A DNA stretch of 34,301 bases from Gammaproteobacteria bacterium (GTDB lineage: Bacteria; Pseudomonadota; Gammaproteobacteria; GCA-001735895), in contig JAUVCH010000040.1 of the NCBI GenBank assembly GCA_030595795.1, positions 1 through 34,301 on the forward strand. Direction: 5' to 3'. The translations under genes and the position numbers were made by a program. Under the pieces are notes generated by a model that saw only the letters and a program-made list of their open reading frames with translations, did not search any database and had not been told where the DNA came from. The first letter of the stretch is position 1; the number at the start of each line of letters is the position of its first letter. Positions 25,931-34,301 of this stretch are shown one piece after another.

Positions 25931-28900
25931 ATGTCAGACGCTCCGACACAAAAAGCGACCATTGAACAGGAAGACGGCTCACCTGCTCTGTCAGTCATTC
26001 GCAGTCGTAAAGCACTCCTAACTATAATTGCCGTTACTTTTACCCTGATGACTGGGCTGGCGTTAGTCCAGCAGCCGCACCCAGATCCTTTTCATGCGCA
26101 AAGCTTTGGCGAAAAGCTATTTTTTCCGCAGGAAACCAACGCCTTTCTCAGAAATCAGTCAACCAGCGCTGATATTAACGATGTTACAGAAATAAATGGT
26201 GTGTTATGGGCAGTCGGCGATGGCGGGCTGATCCTGACTAGCGAAGATGGCGGTCTTTGTTGGGAACCACGAGGGCCCTGGGTAAAATCGGTTTCTGATG
26301 GTCACTGCGATCGATACCGCAGCTCTTTCAAAAATCTGCTGTCCAGCATCGACCTTGGCAATATCGTCGATGTATTGATACCGATAGCCCATGCAGCGGT
26401 AGAAAAGCAGGAGGCAGTCGTATTGCCGGAGAAATCAAACGAGCAACCTGATATTCGACAGCAACAAATCGAAAGCAAGAATCCAACTCCGGACGACCCA
26501 AAAATCGGCGTCACAGATAAAGAAAATGTGGTTCCGCCCGTCTCCCCGGTTGCCACAGCGCCTGTAGTTGAGACAGTACCCAATTTCGAGTCGATAATAT
26601 TCGTTTCCGCTCAAATCGGCATCGTCGTCGGAGACAATGGCACGATCCTGCGATCCGGCAATGCCGGGCTGACATGGACAGCGGTTGAGTCCAGTTCCTC
26701 GAATTCGCTCCGCGCCATCACCGCCATCGATGCGAAGCAGCTCGTCGCCGTAGGACTCAATGGCACCATCCTGCGCTCCGACAATGCCGGGCTGACATGG
26801 GCTGTGGTCGAGTCCAATACCGCCAATTCGCTCAACGCCATCACCGCCGTAGATAATCAACGCCTCGTCGCCGTCGGACGCAATGGCACTATCCTGCGTT
26901 CCAACAATGCCGGTGGCGTATGGACTGCGGTCGAGTCCAATACCGCCAATTCGCTCAACGCCATCACCGCTGTAGATAATCAACGCCTCGTCGCCGTCGG
27001 AGACAATGGCACTATCCTGCGTTTCGACAATGCCGGAGGCGCATGGACTGGGGTCGAGTCCAGTGCCACTAATTCGCTCAACGCCATCACCACCGTCGAT
27101 AATCAGCGACTCGTCGCCGTCGGCAGAAATGGCACTATCCTGCATTCCGATAATGCCGAGGGTACATGGTATGTTGACGATTCTCTTGAGTCATCATCGT
27201 TCAACTCCATTACCACCTTCGGTCAGGGTTATAACATCAACATCGGAGTCGACGATGGCACCATCCTGCGTTCCGACAATGCAGGAGGTTCATGGTATGC
27301 TGAATCTGAATATCGGTTTGATACATCATCGCTCATCGATACCGCCACCGGAGACGGGGACACCATCCTGCGTTCCGACAATGCCGGGGGTTCATCGGCT
27401 GCTGTCGACCCTCCTGAACCGTTATCGATCACCCCCCTCCCGAAAAGTCAGCTTTTCTACTCTGGAAGCAAGATCCTGTTGAGTTCCGACAATCCCGGGG
27501 GTGAATGGAACCCAGACGGCTCTCTTGATTCAACATCGCTCTACACCATTACTATCATTGATGACAAACAGGTTATCGCCGTCGGAAAGGGTGGCAACAT
27601 CCTGCGCTCCGATAATGCCGGGGGTGAATGGAATGCTGTCGACTCTCCAACCTCATATCACCTCAATGCCATTACCAACATTGATGACAGACGGATCGTA
27701 GCCGTCGGAGATGGGGGCACCATCCTGCGTTCCGAGAATACCGGGGTTTCATGGAAGGCTGTCAACTCTCCGACTTCATATAGCCTCAACGGCATCACTG
27801 CCATCGATGACAGACGAATCATCGCAGTGGGAGACCATGGCACCATCCTACGTTCCGATAATGCCGGGGTTTCCTGGCGGGCCATCGACGAGTACACGAT
27901 CCATATTGCTTATTGGTGGTATCTGCTTGCCCTGCTTTCGATGGCTGGCGCCATTGTCCTGTTATGGCCCCGAATAATACCGGCAGAAAAAGACAGCATC
28001 AGCGGCCTTGCCGTGTCTGACCGACCTTTGAAGCCGGGAGAACCAGATGCATTAAACCTGTCGAAACTTGCAGTGGACATTTTCACCTTTCTCAGCAACC
28101 CGAAAACAACCGCACCCTTTACATTGGCGATTACCGGCCCCTGGGGTAGTGGCAAAAGTTCGTTGATGAACCTGGTGAAAGACCGCCTCGACAAAAAAGG
28201 TTTTTCTACAGTATGGTTTAATGCCTGGCATCACCAGAAGGGAGAGCAGTTACTCGCGACGCTGTTCGCGCATATAAGGCAACAGGCGATTCCACCGGTA
28301 TTCAGTATCGATGGATTTCTGTTCCGCCTCCGCTTACTTGGCTTTCGCGCCTATCGACACTGGTTCTGGTTTACGCTGCTGTTTTTACTGTTTGCATTTA
28401 CGTTGGCTGCCAATGGTGGTGACATTCTCACAGGAATTGACAAACTGATGGTGATACTAGCCGATCCCGGACATACCGCCTGGTCGCAAATATGGCAAGC
28501 CGTGAAAGAGTTAATCAACTCCTCCGGTGGACAACACGACTGGTTTGACACATTGGCCAAGGTCTTTGGAATCGGTGCGCCCACGCTGGCCCTACTAAGC
28601 ACGATTCGAGGCTTTGCGCTCAACCCCAAACGACTGATCAGTGGCGGACAGCCGAACAAGGGCAAAACTTTTGACCCCGGTGCGAGGGCACTATTTACGC
28701 GGGAATTCAGGGACGTCACCAGGGCGCTCGGTAACAATAAAATGGTCATATTCATCGACGATCTCGATCGCTGTTCGCAAGTCAACCTGGTCGATATTCT
28801 CGAAAACATTAACTTCCTGTCGAGTTCGGGCGACTGTTTCCTGATTCTGGGTATGGCGCCGAAATATATCGAAGCCTGCGTAGCTAACGCCTACCAGGAT

Positions 28901-30100
28901 CTCGCTAAAAACATCGCCGAAAAAGAGAGCTACGAATTAAACGGTAATCTCGATCTGGCAAAGCAACGCGAAGAAGGGTTCAAATTCGACTTTGCTCATA
29001 ATTATCTGGAAAAGATGATTAATATCCCGATCGCAATCCCTAATATCACGGAAGAAGAACAGGGGCTCGAGAAATTATTGGTACCGGAAAGCGGAGCGAA
29101 TGCTAGCAAAACATCAAACAATGACTGGTTTAAGTCTGTAATCAGTCGCTATCTGGCACCTGCAATACCGGTGGTCATCATGCTGCTGGCGATCGGGGTC
29201 GGCCTGAAATACGGCTATGGCGTCAAATCGCCCGGGCAGCCAGCCTTGCCTCCTGAACCGATCGAACTCACGCCGCAGGAGCAGCAACAAATATTGTCAC
29301 TGCTACCACAGCAAACTGGTTTTGACATCCGGGATACCAGCCACCAGGATTCCACTACCGACGAAGCCAACAACTCCCGCTTTTCACTGGTATTGCAGGC
29401 CAAACCCGAAGATCTGGCCAAGGGCATCGAGATTGCGACCCTTGGAAAAGGTGAATTTAAGGCCAAACTGCTGCTCCAACTAAAGGAAAAAGCAACGCCC
29501 GATACACCAGTAGAGTCCACCGTAAAACCAGAAGTGAGTCCAGAAACTTCCAGTAACACGAACTCGCCCGCCACTTTCCGCCCGATGGCGATACCCGATC
29601 AGCCCCGCCTGTCTCTGGTACAATTTTTTGTCAACCTGTCGCTATTCATCGCCCTGGCATTCTGGCTATATGGTAAACGTAAGGACAAGTTCAGTAAGGA
29701 TTCAAATGACTTTAAACAGGCACTGAGAGACTGGTCTCCCTGGATAAAGCGAAAAAGCAGCACACCACGCATGGTAAAACGCTTTCTAAATCATCTTCGA
29801 TTCCAGGCGATAAGAAGTAAAGACAAACTGAATGAACAGGACCTGGTCGCTATTTCGACTATTCATTTTGTCAACAGTCAATGGATCCTGGACGAAGCCT
29901 TGTTTAAAAAATTAATAGCTAGCCCAGCGGAAATTCTCGTGGATAAATCATCGCAGGAAACATCTAAGGAACAACTGACACCGTTAACTCAATTTCTCGA
30001 TCGTATCGGTGGTATCGACGCTGCGCTCAAAATCAGGTCTAAAACTCTATCGATACTACCCGACTCAAATAATTCAAACGGCAGTCATTCAGGCAATTAA
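25931..30100 (+). CDS. Ycf48/BNR-repeat sensor fused to membrane-embedded KAP-family P-loop NTPase
   Basis: The protein has 1389 aa. The N-terminus is cytoplasmic by charge, with TM1 at about residues 29-47. About 12 repeats of a Ycf48/BNR-like unit (GDNGTILRSDNAG-x-x-W) run through about 85-655, probably a periplasmic propeller. TM2 is at about 660-682. The KAP NTPase then has Walker A GPWGSGKS (about 736-743), TM3 and TM4 (about 808-830 and 873-895), Walker B MVIFIDDLDRC (about 938-948), and ILGMAPKYIEACV. TM5 (about 1075-1098), a periplasmic loop, TM6 (about 1228-1250) and the TPRMVKRFLNHLRF end segment follow. The six-TM topology keeps both Walker motifs in the cytoplasm. KAP NTPases include PifA (phage exclusion) and the animal protein Kidins220. 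The start has no clear Shine-Dalgarno. It is divergent from rpsF and shares the TTAA stop with rlmB. Domains are firm; sensing and any defence function are inferred. Confidence 0.9.
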   Translation: MSDAPTQKATIEQEDGSPALSVIRSRKALLTIIAVTFTLMTGLALVQQPHPDPFHAQSFGEKLFFPQETNAFLRNQSTSADINDVTEINGVLWAVGDGGLILTSEDGGLCWEPRGPWVKSVSDGHCDRYRSSFKNLLSSIDLGNIVDVLIPIAHAAVEKQEAVVLPEKSNEQPDIRQQQIESKNPTPDDPKIGVTDKENVVPPVSPVATAPVVETVPNFESIIFVSAQIGIVVGDNGTILRSGNAGLTWTAVESSSSNSLRAITAIDAKQLVAVGLNGTILRSDNAGLTWAVVESNTANSLNAITAVDNQRLVAVGRNGTILRSNNAGGVWTAVESNTANSLNAITAVDNQRLVAVGDNGTILRFDNAGGAWTGVESSATNSLNAITTVDNQRLVAVGRNGTILHSDNAEGTWYVDDSLESSSFNSITTFGQGYNINIGVDDGTILRSDNAGGSWYAESEYRFDTSSLIDTATGDGDTILRSDNAGGSSAAVDPPEPLSITPLPKSQLFYSGSKILLSSDNPGGEWNPDGSLDSTSLYTITIIDDKQVIAVGKGGNILRSDNAGGEWNAVDSPTSYHLNAITNIDDRRIVAVGDGGTILRSENTGVSWKAVNSPTSYSLNGITAIDDRRIIAVGDHGTILRSDNAGVSWRAIDEYTIHIAYWWYLLALLSMAGAIVLLWPRIIPAEKDSISGLAVSDRPLKPGEPDALNLSKLAVDIFTFLSNPKTTAPFTLAITGPWGSGKSSLMNLVKDRLDKKGFSTVWFNAWHHQKGEQLLATLFAHIRQQAIPPVFSIDGFLFRLRLLGFRAYRHWFWFTLLFLLFAFTLAANGGDILTGIDKLMVILADPGHTAWSQIWQAVKELINSSGGQHDWFDTLAKVFGIGAPTLALLSTIRGFALNPKRLISGGQPNKGKTFDPGARALFTREFRDVTRALGNNKMVIFIDDLDRCSQVNLVDILENINFLSSSGDCFLILGMAPKYIEACVANAYQDLAKNIAEKESYELNGNLDLAKQREEGFKFDFAHNYLEKMINIPIAIPNITEEEQGLEKLLVPESGANASKTSNNDWFKSVISRYLAPAIPVVIMLLAIGVGLKYGYGVKSPGQPALPPEPIELTPQEQQQILSLLPQQTGFDIRDTSHQDSTTDEANNSRFSLVLQAKPEDLAKGIEIATLGKGEFKAKLLLQLKEKATPDTPVESTVKPEVSPETSSNTNSPATFRPMAIPDQPRLSLVQFFVNLSLFIALAFWLYGKRKDKFSKDSNDFKQALRDWSPWIKRKSSTPRMVKRFLNHLRFQAIRSKDKLNEQDLVAISTIHFVNSQWILDEALFKKLIASPAEILVDKSSQETSKEQLTPLTQFLDRIGGIDAALKIRSKTLSILPDSNNSNGSHSGN
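26635..27249 (+). repeat. Five tandem 123-nt coding repeats (Ycf48/BNR-like unit)
   Basis: The AATGGCAC-type anchor recurs at 26635, 26758, 26881, 27004 and 27127, exactly 123 nt apart, encoding 41 residues per unit. The two middle units differ at about nine of 123 positions by my count, so DNA-level identity is high and the expansion looks recent. Later repeats (to about 27890) keep the protein motif but are more diverged and of variable spacing. Confidence 0.92.
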
Positions 30101-30831
30101 GCAATCCTCGACCGCAATATCTCATACAGACAAACCCCGGTCGCCACCGATACATTCAGGCTCTCAACGACACCTTTCATAGGCAGTTTAATCAAATGAT
30201 CGCAGGCCTCCGTGGTGAGTCGACGTAACCCCTCTCCTTCGGATCCCATGACTAACGCGGTTGGCCCTTTATAATCATAGTTGTAAATACTCGACTCGGC
30301 ATCTCCGCTGGTACCATAAATCCAGACACCAGCATCTTTCAGCATTCTTAAGCTACGGGCCAGGTTGGTGACTTCGATCAAAGATACCGATTCCGCACCA
30401 CCCGCTGCTACTTTACGAACGGTGGCGTTCAGGCTGGCTGAGCGATCCTTCGGGATGATGACGGCGTCGACACCAGTGGCATCAGCACTGCGTAAACAGG
30501 CACCGAGATTATGCGGATCCTGAACGCCGTCCAGCACCAGAAAAAGAGAATCTTGATTGAGTTCTGCGAGGCATTGTTCGAGGCTTTTCTGCTGACCGGC
30601 AACAACCCTGATCTGCAACACGCAGCCCTGATGTTTGTCACTACCCGCCAGTTTGCTTAATTCGTCGCGTTCGGTAAATCTAACCGGTATTTTGGCCTTG
30701 CGGGTTTGGCCTATTAGCGTTAACAGGCGAGGACTTCGGTTTTCGGTCGCCTGCAATTCGATGGCATGTTCTGGGGTACGCAGTAAGAATTTTTCCACCG
30801 CGTGGATGCCATACACATGAGACTCACTCAT
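30097..30831 (-). CDS. rlmB: 23S rRNA (Gm2251) 2'-O-methyltransferase RlmB
   Basis: The protein has 244 aa. The N-terminal substrate-binding domain starts VYGIHAVEKFLLRTPEHAIEL. The SPOUT catalytic motifs follow: DPHNLGACLRSA (motif 1), ALVMGSEGEGLR (motif 2) and LPMKGVVESLNVSVATGVCLYE (motif 3). It methylates G2251 in the peptidyl-transferase loop of 23S rRNA. Its start overlaps the rnr stop (ATGA). Its own stop overlaps the stop of the convergent KAP gene in the palindrome TTAA at 30097-30100, leaving no space for a terminator. Confidence 0.97.
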   Translation of the reverse strand: MSESHVYGIHAVEKFLLRTPEHAIELQATENRSPRLLTLIGQTRKAKIPVRFTERDELSKLAGSDKHQGCVLQIRVVAGQQKSLEQCLAELNQDSLFLVLDGVQDPHNLGACLRSADATGVDAVIIPKDRSASLNATVRKVAAGGAESVSLIEVTNLARSLRMLKDAGVWIYGTSGDAESSIYNYDYKGPTALVMGSEGEGLRRLTTEACDHLIKLPMKGVVESLNVSVATGVCLYEILRSRIA

Positions 30832-33158
30832 CGCGCCTTTTTCTTCCCAGCTTTCTTGACGACTTTCTTTTTGCTACTTTTCTGATTGACATCTTTTTTC
30901 AATCGTTTTTTACCGGAAGTCCGTTTTTTTCCCTTAGCCTTCGATTTACCCGGTTTTTCGTCGTCGTGTGAACCCTCCGAAGAAACTAATGCAAAGTCGA
31001 TCTTACGTTCTTCCATGTCGACTCTTGCAACTTCGATCATCAGCCGGTCACCCAACTGATAGCGGCGATTGGTTTGTTCGCCCACCAGTCGATGGTGCGC
31101 AGCGTCAAAGTGATAATAGTCGCGCTTTAAAGAAGTGATATGGACTAATCCATCGATGAGCAAATCATCGAGTTGGACAAACAGACCAAAACTGGTGACA
31201 CCGCTGACGGTACCGCTATATTGCTTACCGATATGCTTTTGCAAAAACTCGCATTTAAGCCAGTCGGCCGCATCGCGGGTGGCTTCGTCTGCACGACGTT
31301 CGTTAAGTGAACAATTCTCACCCAGGCTAGTCATACGCGCCAGGTCGTATTCGTAACCCTGGTTATTGCCCTGTTTAATCCAGTGTTTAATCGCTCTATG
31401 TACCAGCAAGTCAGGATAGCGTCGAATCGGCGAGGTGAAGTGGGCATAGTCGTCCAATGCCAGGCCGAAGTGCCCCATTTTCGTGTCGGGGCTATAACTC
31501 GCCTGCAACATAGATCGCAGAATAACCGTTTGAATCATATCGAATTCGGGTCTGCCATGTGCCTGCTCGATAATATCGGCATAGTCACTCGGTGTTGGCT
31601 CCAGCGACTTCAGCTTAATGCCAAAGCTCATGAGGAATTCCGCCAGGTTGGGCAGCTTGTCGGCATTAGGTCCTTCGTGGATACGGAATAGCGCCGGGAT
31701 TTTCTGCTTCTTTAATAATTTGGCCGCACTTATATTGGCGGCAATCATGCACTCTTCGATTAGCAGATGCGCCTGGTTACGCTCGATGGGCTCGATCGAT
31801 TCGATCTTGCGCTGATCGTCGTATTTAAAAACGACCTCTTTGGTATCAAATTCAATCGCATGACGTTTCTTCCGCGCTTTCGCCAGAGCCTGATAAACCA
31901 GCTTAAGTGTTTCCAGGTCTTTCCTGATCGGTTTGACCGACTCTGAAGCTTTTGCATCATTGTCAAAAATGGCGGCGGCAACGTCGTCGTAAATCAAACG
32001 CGCGTGAGAATGTATAACAGCGTTGAAAAACTCATAACTCTTAATCACGCCCTGCTGGTTTATTTCCATACAACTAACCAGGCAAAGCCGATCTACTTTG
32101 GGGTTGAGCGAACACAGGCCGTTAGACAATACCTCCGGCAACATCGGTACCACTTCACCCGGGAAATACACCGAAGTGCCGCGATTCACTGCTTCATCAT
32201 CAAGCGCCGTGCCAGTTTTAACATAATGCGCGACATCGGCGATTGCCACGTAAAGTCGAAAACCGTTTTCCAATGACTCACAGTAAACCGCATCGTCAAA
32301 GTCACGAGCGTCGGCACCATCGATGGTGACAAAGGGTTTATTGCGCAAATCGAGCCGATTCTTCTTGTCGTCCTGCGCCACTTCGCCGGTGAAAGCTTTG
32401 ATTTCGCTCTGAACAGCGTCATTCCAGCTATGTGGAATAGCATACTTATTAAGGGCAATCGTCACTTCCATACCCGGCGCGTTGTCCTGGCCGAGCACGG
32501 TTTCGACAATGCCGATCGCCTGGTTATGCTGAGTTGGGTAGTCACTGATACGAACCATGACAATATCGCCAGGTTTAGCTGAGTGCCCGACATCGCGATT
32601 GATAAGGATATCCTTAGTCAGGCGCTTATCGTCAGGGATCAAGAATTCAATCCCGCTTTCGCTATAAAAACGACCAATCACCGACTGATGCGCACGCTCC
32701 AGTACCGATATCAACGCGCCTTCAGAACGTTCTCGACGTTTGTCGAAACTGGCAATTTTCACCGCGGCTTTGTCGCCATTCATCAGCTTGCGCATCTGAC
32801 GTTCGGGCAGAAAGATATCCTTGCCACCCGATTCGGGTGTCAAAAAACCAAAACCATCGGCGTGAGCCTGGACAGTGCCTTTCTCCAGATCCATGTGATC
32901 GAAACTAAGGTAACCACCACGACGATTACGAAAAATCTGTCCATCGCGAACCATCGCATTCAGGCGCCGACGCAGAGCTTCGATCTTCTCATCATCGTCG
33001 TATTTCAGAGACTCGGCAATATGGTTCTGTGAGACTGGTACCTTGTGGGTATTAATTAGGTCTAGCAGGTGTTCGCGACTAGCAATCGGCCGATCATATT
33101 TGGCCGTTTCGCGCGACAAGAATGGATCGCGAGTCAGGCGGGAAGGTTTTTTTGGCAT
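30828..33158 (-). CDS. rnr: Ribonuclease R
   Basis: The protein has 776 aa. Winged-helix and cold-shock domains occupy about 20-240 (QAHADGFGFLTPE). The RNB catalytic centre is TIDGADARDFDDAVYC, with the Asp residues that bind Mg, followed by YSPDTMG-like SYSPDTKMGHFGLALDDYAHFTSPIRRYPDL. An S1 domain follows (YSGTVSGVTSFGLFVQLDD) and then a Lys-rich tail (SKKKVVKKAGKKKAR). It degrades structured RNA 3' to 5' in RNA quality control. It is the first gene of the rnr-rlmB pair, next to tRNA-Leu, the order found in Pseudomonas. Confidence 0.97.
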   Translation of the reverse strand: MPKKPSRLTRDPFLSRETAKYDRPIASREHLLDLINTHKVPVSQNHIAESLKYDDDEKIEALRRRLNAMVRDGQIFRNRRGGYLSFDHMDLEKGTVQAHADGFGFLTPESGGKDIFLPERQMRKLMNGDKAAVKIASFDKRRERSEGALISVLERAHQSVIGRFYSESGIEFLIPDDKRLTKDILINRDVGHSAKPGDIVMVRISDYPTQHNQAIGIVETVLGQDNAPGMEVTIALNKYAIPHSWNDAVQSEIKAFTGEVAQDDKKNRLDLRNKPFVTIDGADARDFDDAVYCESLENGFRLYVAIADVAHYVKTGTALDDEAVNRGTSVYFPGEVVPMLPEVLSNGLCSLNPKVDRLCLVSCMEINQQGVIKSYEFFNAVIHSHARLIYDDVAAAIFDNDAKASESVKPIRKDLETLKLVYQALAKARKKRHAIEFDTKEVVFKYDDQRKIESIEPIERNQAHLLIEECMIAANISAAKLLKKQKIPALFRIHEGPNADKLPNLAEFLMSFGIKLKSLEPTPSDYADIIEQAHGRPEFDMIQTVILRSMLQASYSPDTKMGHFGLALDDYAHFTSPIRRYPDLLVHRAIKHWIKQGNNQGYEYDLARMTSLGENCSLNERRADEATRDAADWLKCEFLQKHIGKQYSGTVSGVTSFGLFVQLDDLLIDGLVHITSLKRDYYHFDAAHHRLVGEQTNRRYQLGDRLMIEVARVDMEERKIDFALVSSEGSHDDEKPGKSKAKGKKRTSGKKRLKKDVNQKSSKKKVVKKAGKKKAR

Positions 33159-33218
33159 AGGGTTTCCATGTTGAGAGCGCGAGTATATAGAAAGCCAGTG
33201 AAAGCCTCTACTTCTAGA

Positions 33219-33246
33219 TTGACAATATATTGAAGTGGTGTATATT
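33219..33246 (+). promoter_or_regulatory. Sigma-70 promoter of tRNA-Leu
   Basis: A perfect -35 TTGACA (33219-33224) is followed, after 16 nt, by -10 TATATT (33241-33246). A GC-rich discriminator CCGCGCC leads into the tRNA 5' end at 33257. Such discriminators are typical of stringently controlled stable-RNA promoters. Confidence 0.85.
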
Positions 33247-33256
33247 TCCGCGCCAT

Positions 33257-33343
33257 GCCCAGGTGGCGGAATTGGTAGACGCGCTAGCTTCAGGTGCTAG
33301 TGATCGAAAGGTCGTGGAGGTTCAAGTCCTCTCCTGGGCACCA
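33257..33343 (+). tRNA. tRNA-Leu (CAG)
   Basis: A class II tRNA of 87 nt including encoded CCA. Acceptor GCCCAGG pairs with CCTGGGC. The anticodon stem CTAGC/GCTAG holds loop TTCAGGT, giving CAG for codon CUG. A long variable arm (TGATCGAAAGGTCGT) and T-arm GGAGGTTCAAGTCCTCT follow. It is divergent from rnr. Confidence 0.96.
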
Positions 33344-33512
33344 ATAATCATCATTTCTTAAACTTCTTATTCCCAATACTTAATTCCCTATCTCTGTAAG
33401 TATAGAAAGGACTAATCCTGCCTTCGAGCATAGCTCTCTGACGTTCACAGGAAAAAATCTGCTTATTATCTATTTCCTTCCTACCCTCTCCTGGGAACTC
33501 ACTACAGAAAAC

Positions 33513-34301
33513 CTACCAATAACTCATAGCTTGCTGATAAAGTGATTTCAAGTCACTTTGGTTTACATCGCAAGGCGCGTTGGATAGCAGTCGTTGTTGG
33601 GCAAATGCACCGCTCACCAGATCGTCAATATTAGATTGAGCATAGCCGACACCTGCAATGCCATTAGGCATGTTAGTTTGCTGCATCATGTCACTTAGCT
33701 TTGTTGCGAGTAGTTCACCGGCATCGTCTTCATGCGCCCCGCTTGTATCTGCACCGAGCATTTCTGCCGCCTGAAAATGCCGTTGTGGACAATGCTCTGA
33801 GGTATATCTAAATACTGCCGGTGCATTCACAATGACCGACATGCCGTGCGGACACATAGCATGATCCGAAGGGTAACCCGCTGGATTAAAGTCTTTTACC
33901 ATGCCAGCAACCGAGTAAGACATCGCGTGAGGGATATGAACTCCGCTATTACCAAAAGCGATGCCCGCTAACGTAGCTGCAAACATCATATTTTCACGGG
34001 CTTCCTGGTCATTCTCGTCATTAACCGCTCTAACCAGATACTGACCTGTTAAACGTAATGCTTCGCGACAGCCAATATCACTCCACGGATTAGCACCCTG
34101 ACTTAACGGCCTGGCTGAAGGGTTTGCAGGTTTAATGCGATTGGTAAAAGGCGATGCAGTATAGGATTCGAGGGCATGGCTGAGGACATCAAAACCACTG
34201 CTGGCCACTACTGTTGCCGGCAGTGTCTGAGTAACGGCAGGTTCTACTAGTGCCCTGCCAGGTTTCAAAAATTTAGAGGCAATGCCTGTTATGACGCCCT
34301 G
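33513..34301 (-). CDS. Iron-containing alcohol dehydrogenase, ADHFE1/hydroxyacid-oxoacid transhydrogenase type (5' truncated by window edge)
   Basis: The frame is open to the window end; the TTG at 34268 is internal, since in-frame residues ([10 protein letters not shown]) precede it and the TGIAS fits the family. The visible C-terminal 263 residues contain [60 protein letters not shown] and ERH-like [15 protein letters not shown]. These match group III iron alcohol dehydrogenases, and especially ADHFE1, which transfers hydride between 4-hydroxybutyrate and 2-oxoglutarate. The His residues in the HAMSY and PHGMS motifs are likely metal ligands. It lies beyond tRNA-Leu on the minus strand with its own transcription unit, and the 169-nt gap to the tRNA shows no gene. 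Confidence 0.88.
   Translation of the reverse strand, partial: QGVITGIASKFLKPGRALVEPAVTQTLPATVVASSGFDVLSHALESYTASPFTNRIKPANPSARPLSQGANPWSDIGCREALRLTGQYLVRAVNDENDQEARENMMFAATLAGIAFGNSGVHIPHAMSYSVAGMVKDFNPAGYPSDHAMCPHGMSVIVNAPAVFRYTSEHCPQRHFQAAEMLGADTSGAHEDDAGELLATKLSDMMQQTNMPNGIAGVGYAQSNIDDLVSGAFAQQRLLSNAPCDVNQSDLKSLYQQAMSYW

Noticed and set aside
26435..27145. A 236-aa minus-strand ORF opposite the repeat domain
   Set aside because: It is an antisense shadow: its own repetitive composition follows from the 123-nt repeats of the real gene on the plus strand.
25931..30100. Ycf48 photosystem assembly factor
   Set aside because: Only the repeat type matches; the rest is a KAP NTPase, and no photosynthesis genes are present.

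Overview
The window looks like a chromosomal segment of a gammaproteobacterium with moderate GC content. The main reason is the block at about 20.8-33.3 kb: tRNA-Leu, then on the minus strand rnr-rlmB, rpsF-rpsR-(DUF2232-like membrane gene)-rplI, dnaB-alr and tRNA-Arg. From memory this is the order in Pseudomonas and many relatives. Species cannot be named from the sequence alone.

Layout. (1) 1-6.6 kb, plus strand: a catabolic cluster. It has two tandem trimethylamine/dimethylglycine dehydrogenase-like Fe-S flavoproteins (the first cut by the window edge), a fused small-molecule kinase plus class-III aminotransferase-fold phospholyase, and a double-cupin protein. The simplest reading is oxidative N-demethylation of a methylated amino alcohol, followed by phosphorylation and phospholyase cleavage. 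(2) 6.8-9.4 kb: a c-di-GMP pair, an HD-GYP protein with a degenerate HD dyad and an EAL protein with a dead GGDEF. (3) 12.7-9.4 kb, minus strand: a MoxR-type AAA+ ATPase, a VWA/DUF2201-like protein and a helical protein that may be DsrS-like. (4) 13.3-14.6 kb: a TTC38-like TPR protein. (5) 14.8-20.4 kb: signalling genes, namely a periplasmic-binding-domain/PAS/GGDEF/EAL protein, then an AT-rich pair (periplasmic binding protein plus histidine kinase). (6) 20.4-20.8 kb: short tandem repeats, the 5' remnant of a REP-associated (Y1) transposase, a REP-like hairpin and a long terminator hairpin. (7) 20.8-33.3 kb: the housekeeping block. (8) 33.5 kb to the end: the 3' part of an ADHFE1-type iron alcohol dehydrogenase.

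The most unusual gene is at 25931-30100. It lies inside the housekeeping block, between rpsF and rlmB and opposite to both. It encodes a 1389-residue membrane protein that joins a predicted periplasmic Ycf48/BNR-like repeat domain (about 12 repeats, five in an exact 123-nt DNA period) to a KAP-family P-loop NTPase interrupted by transmembrane segments. It resembles an envelope sensor coupled to a cytoplasmic NTPase, possibly for defence or envelope stress, but that function is inferred only from architecture.

All identifications come from reading motifs and remembered family features. No database search was run.
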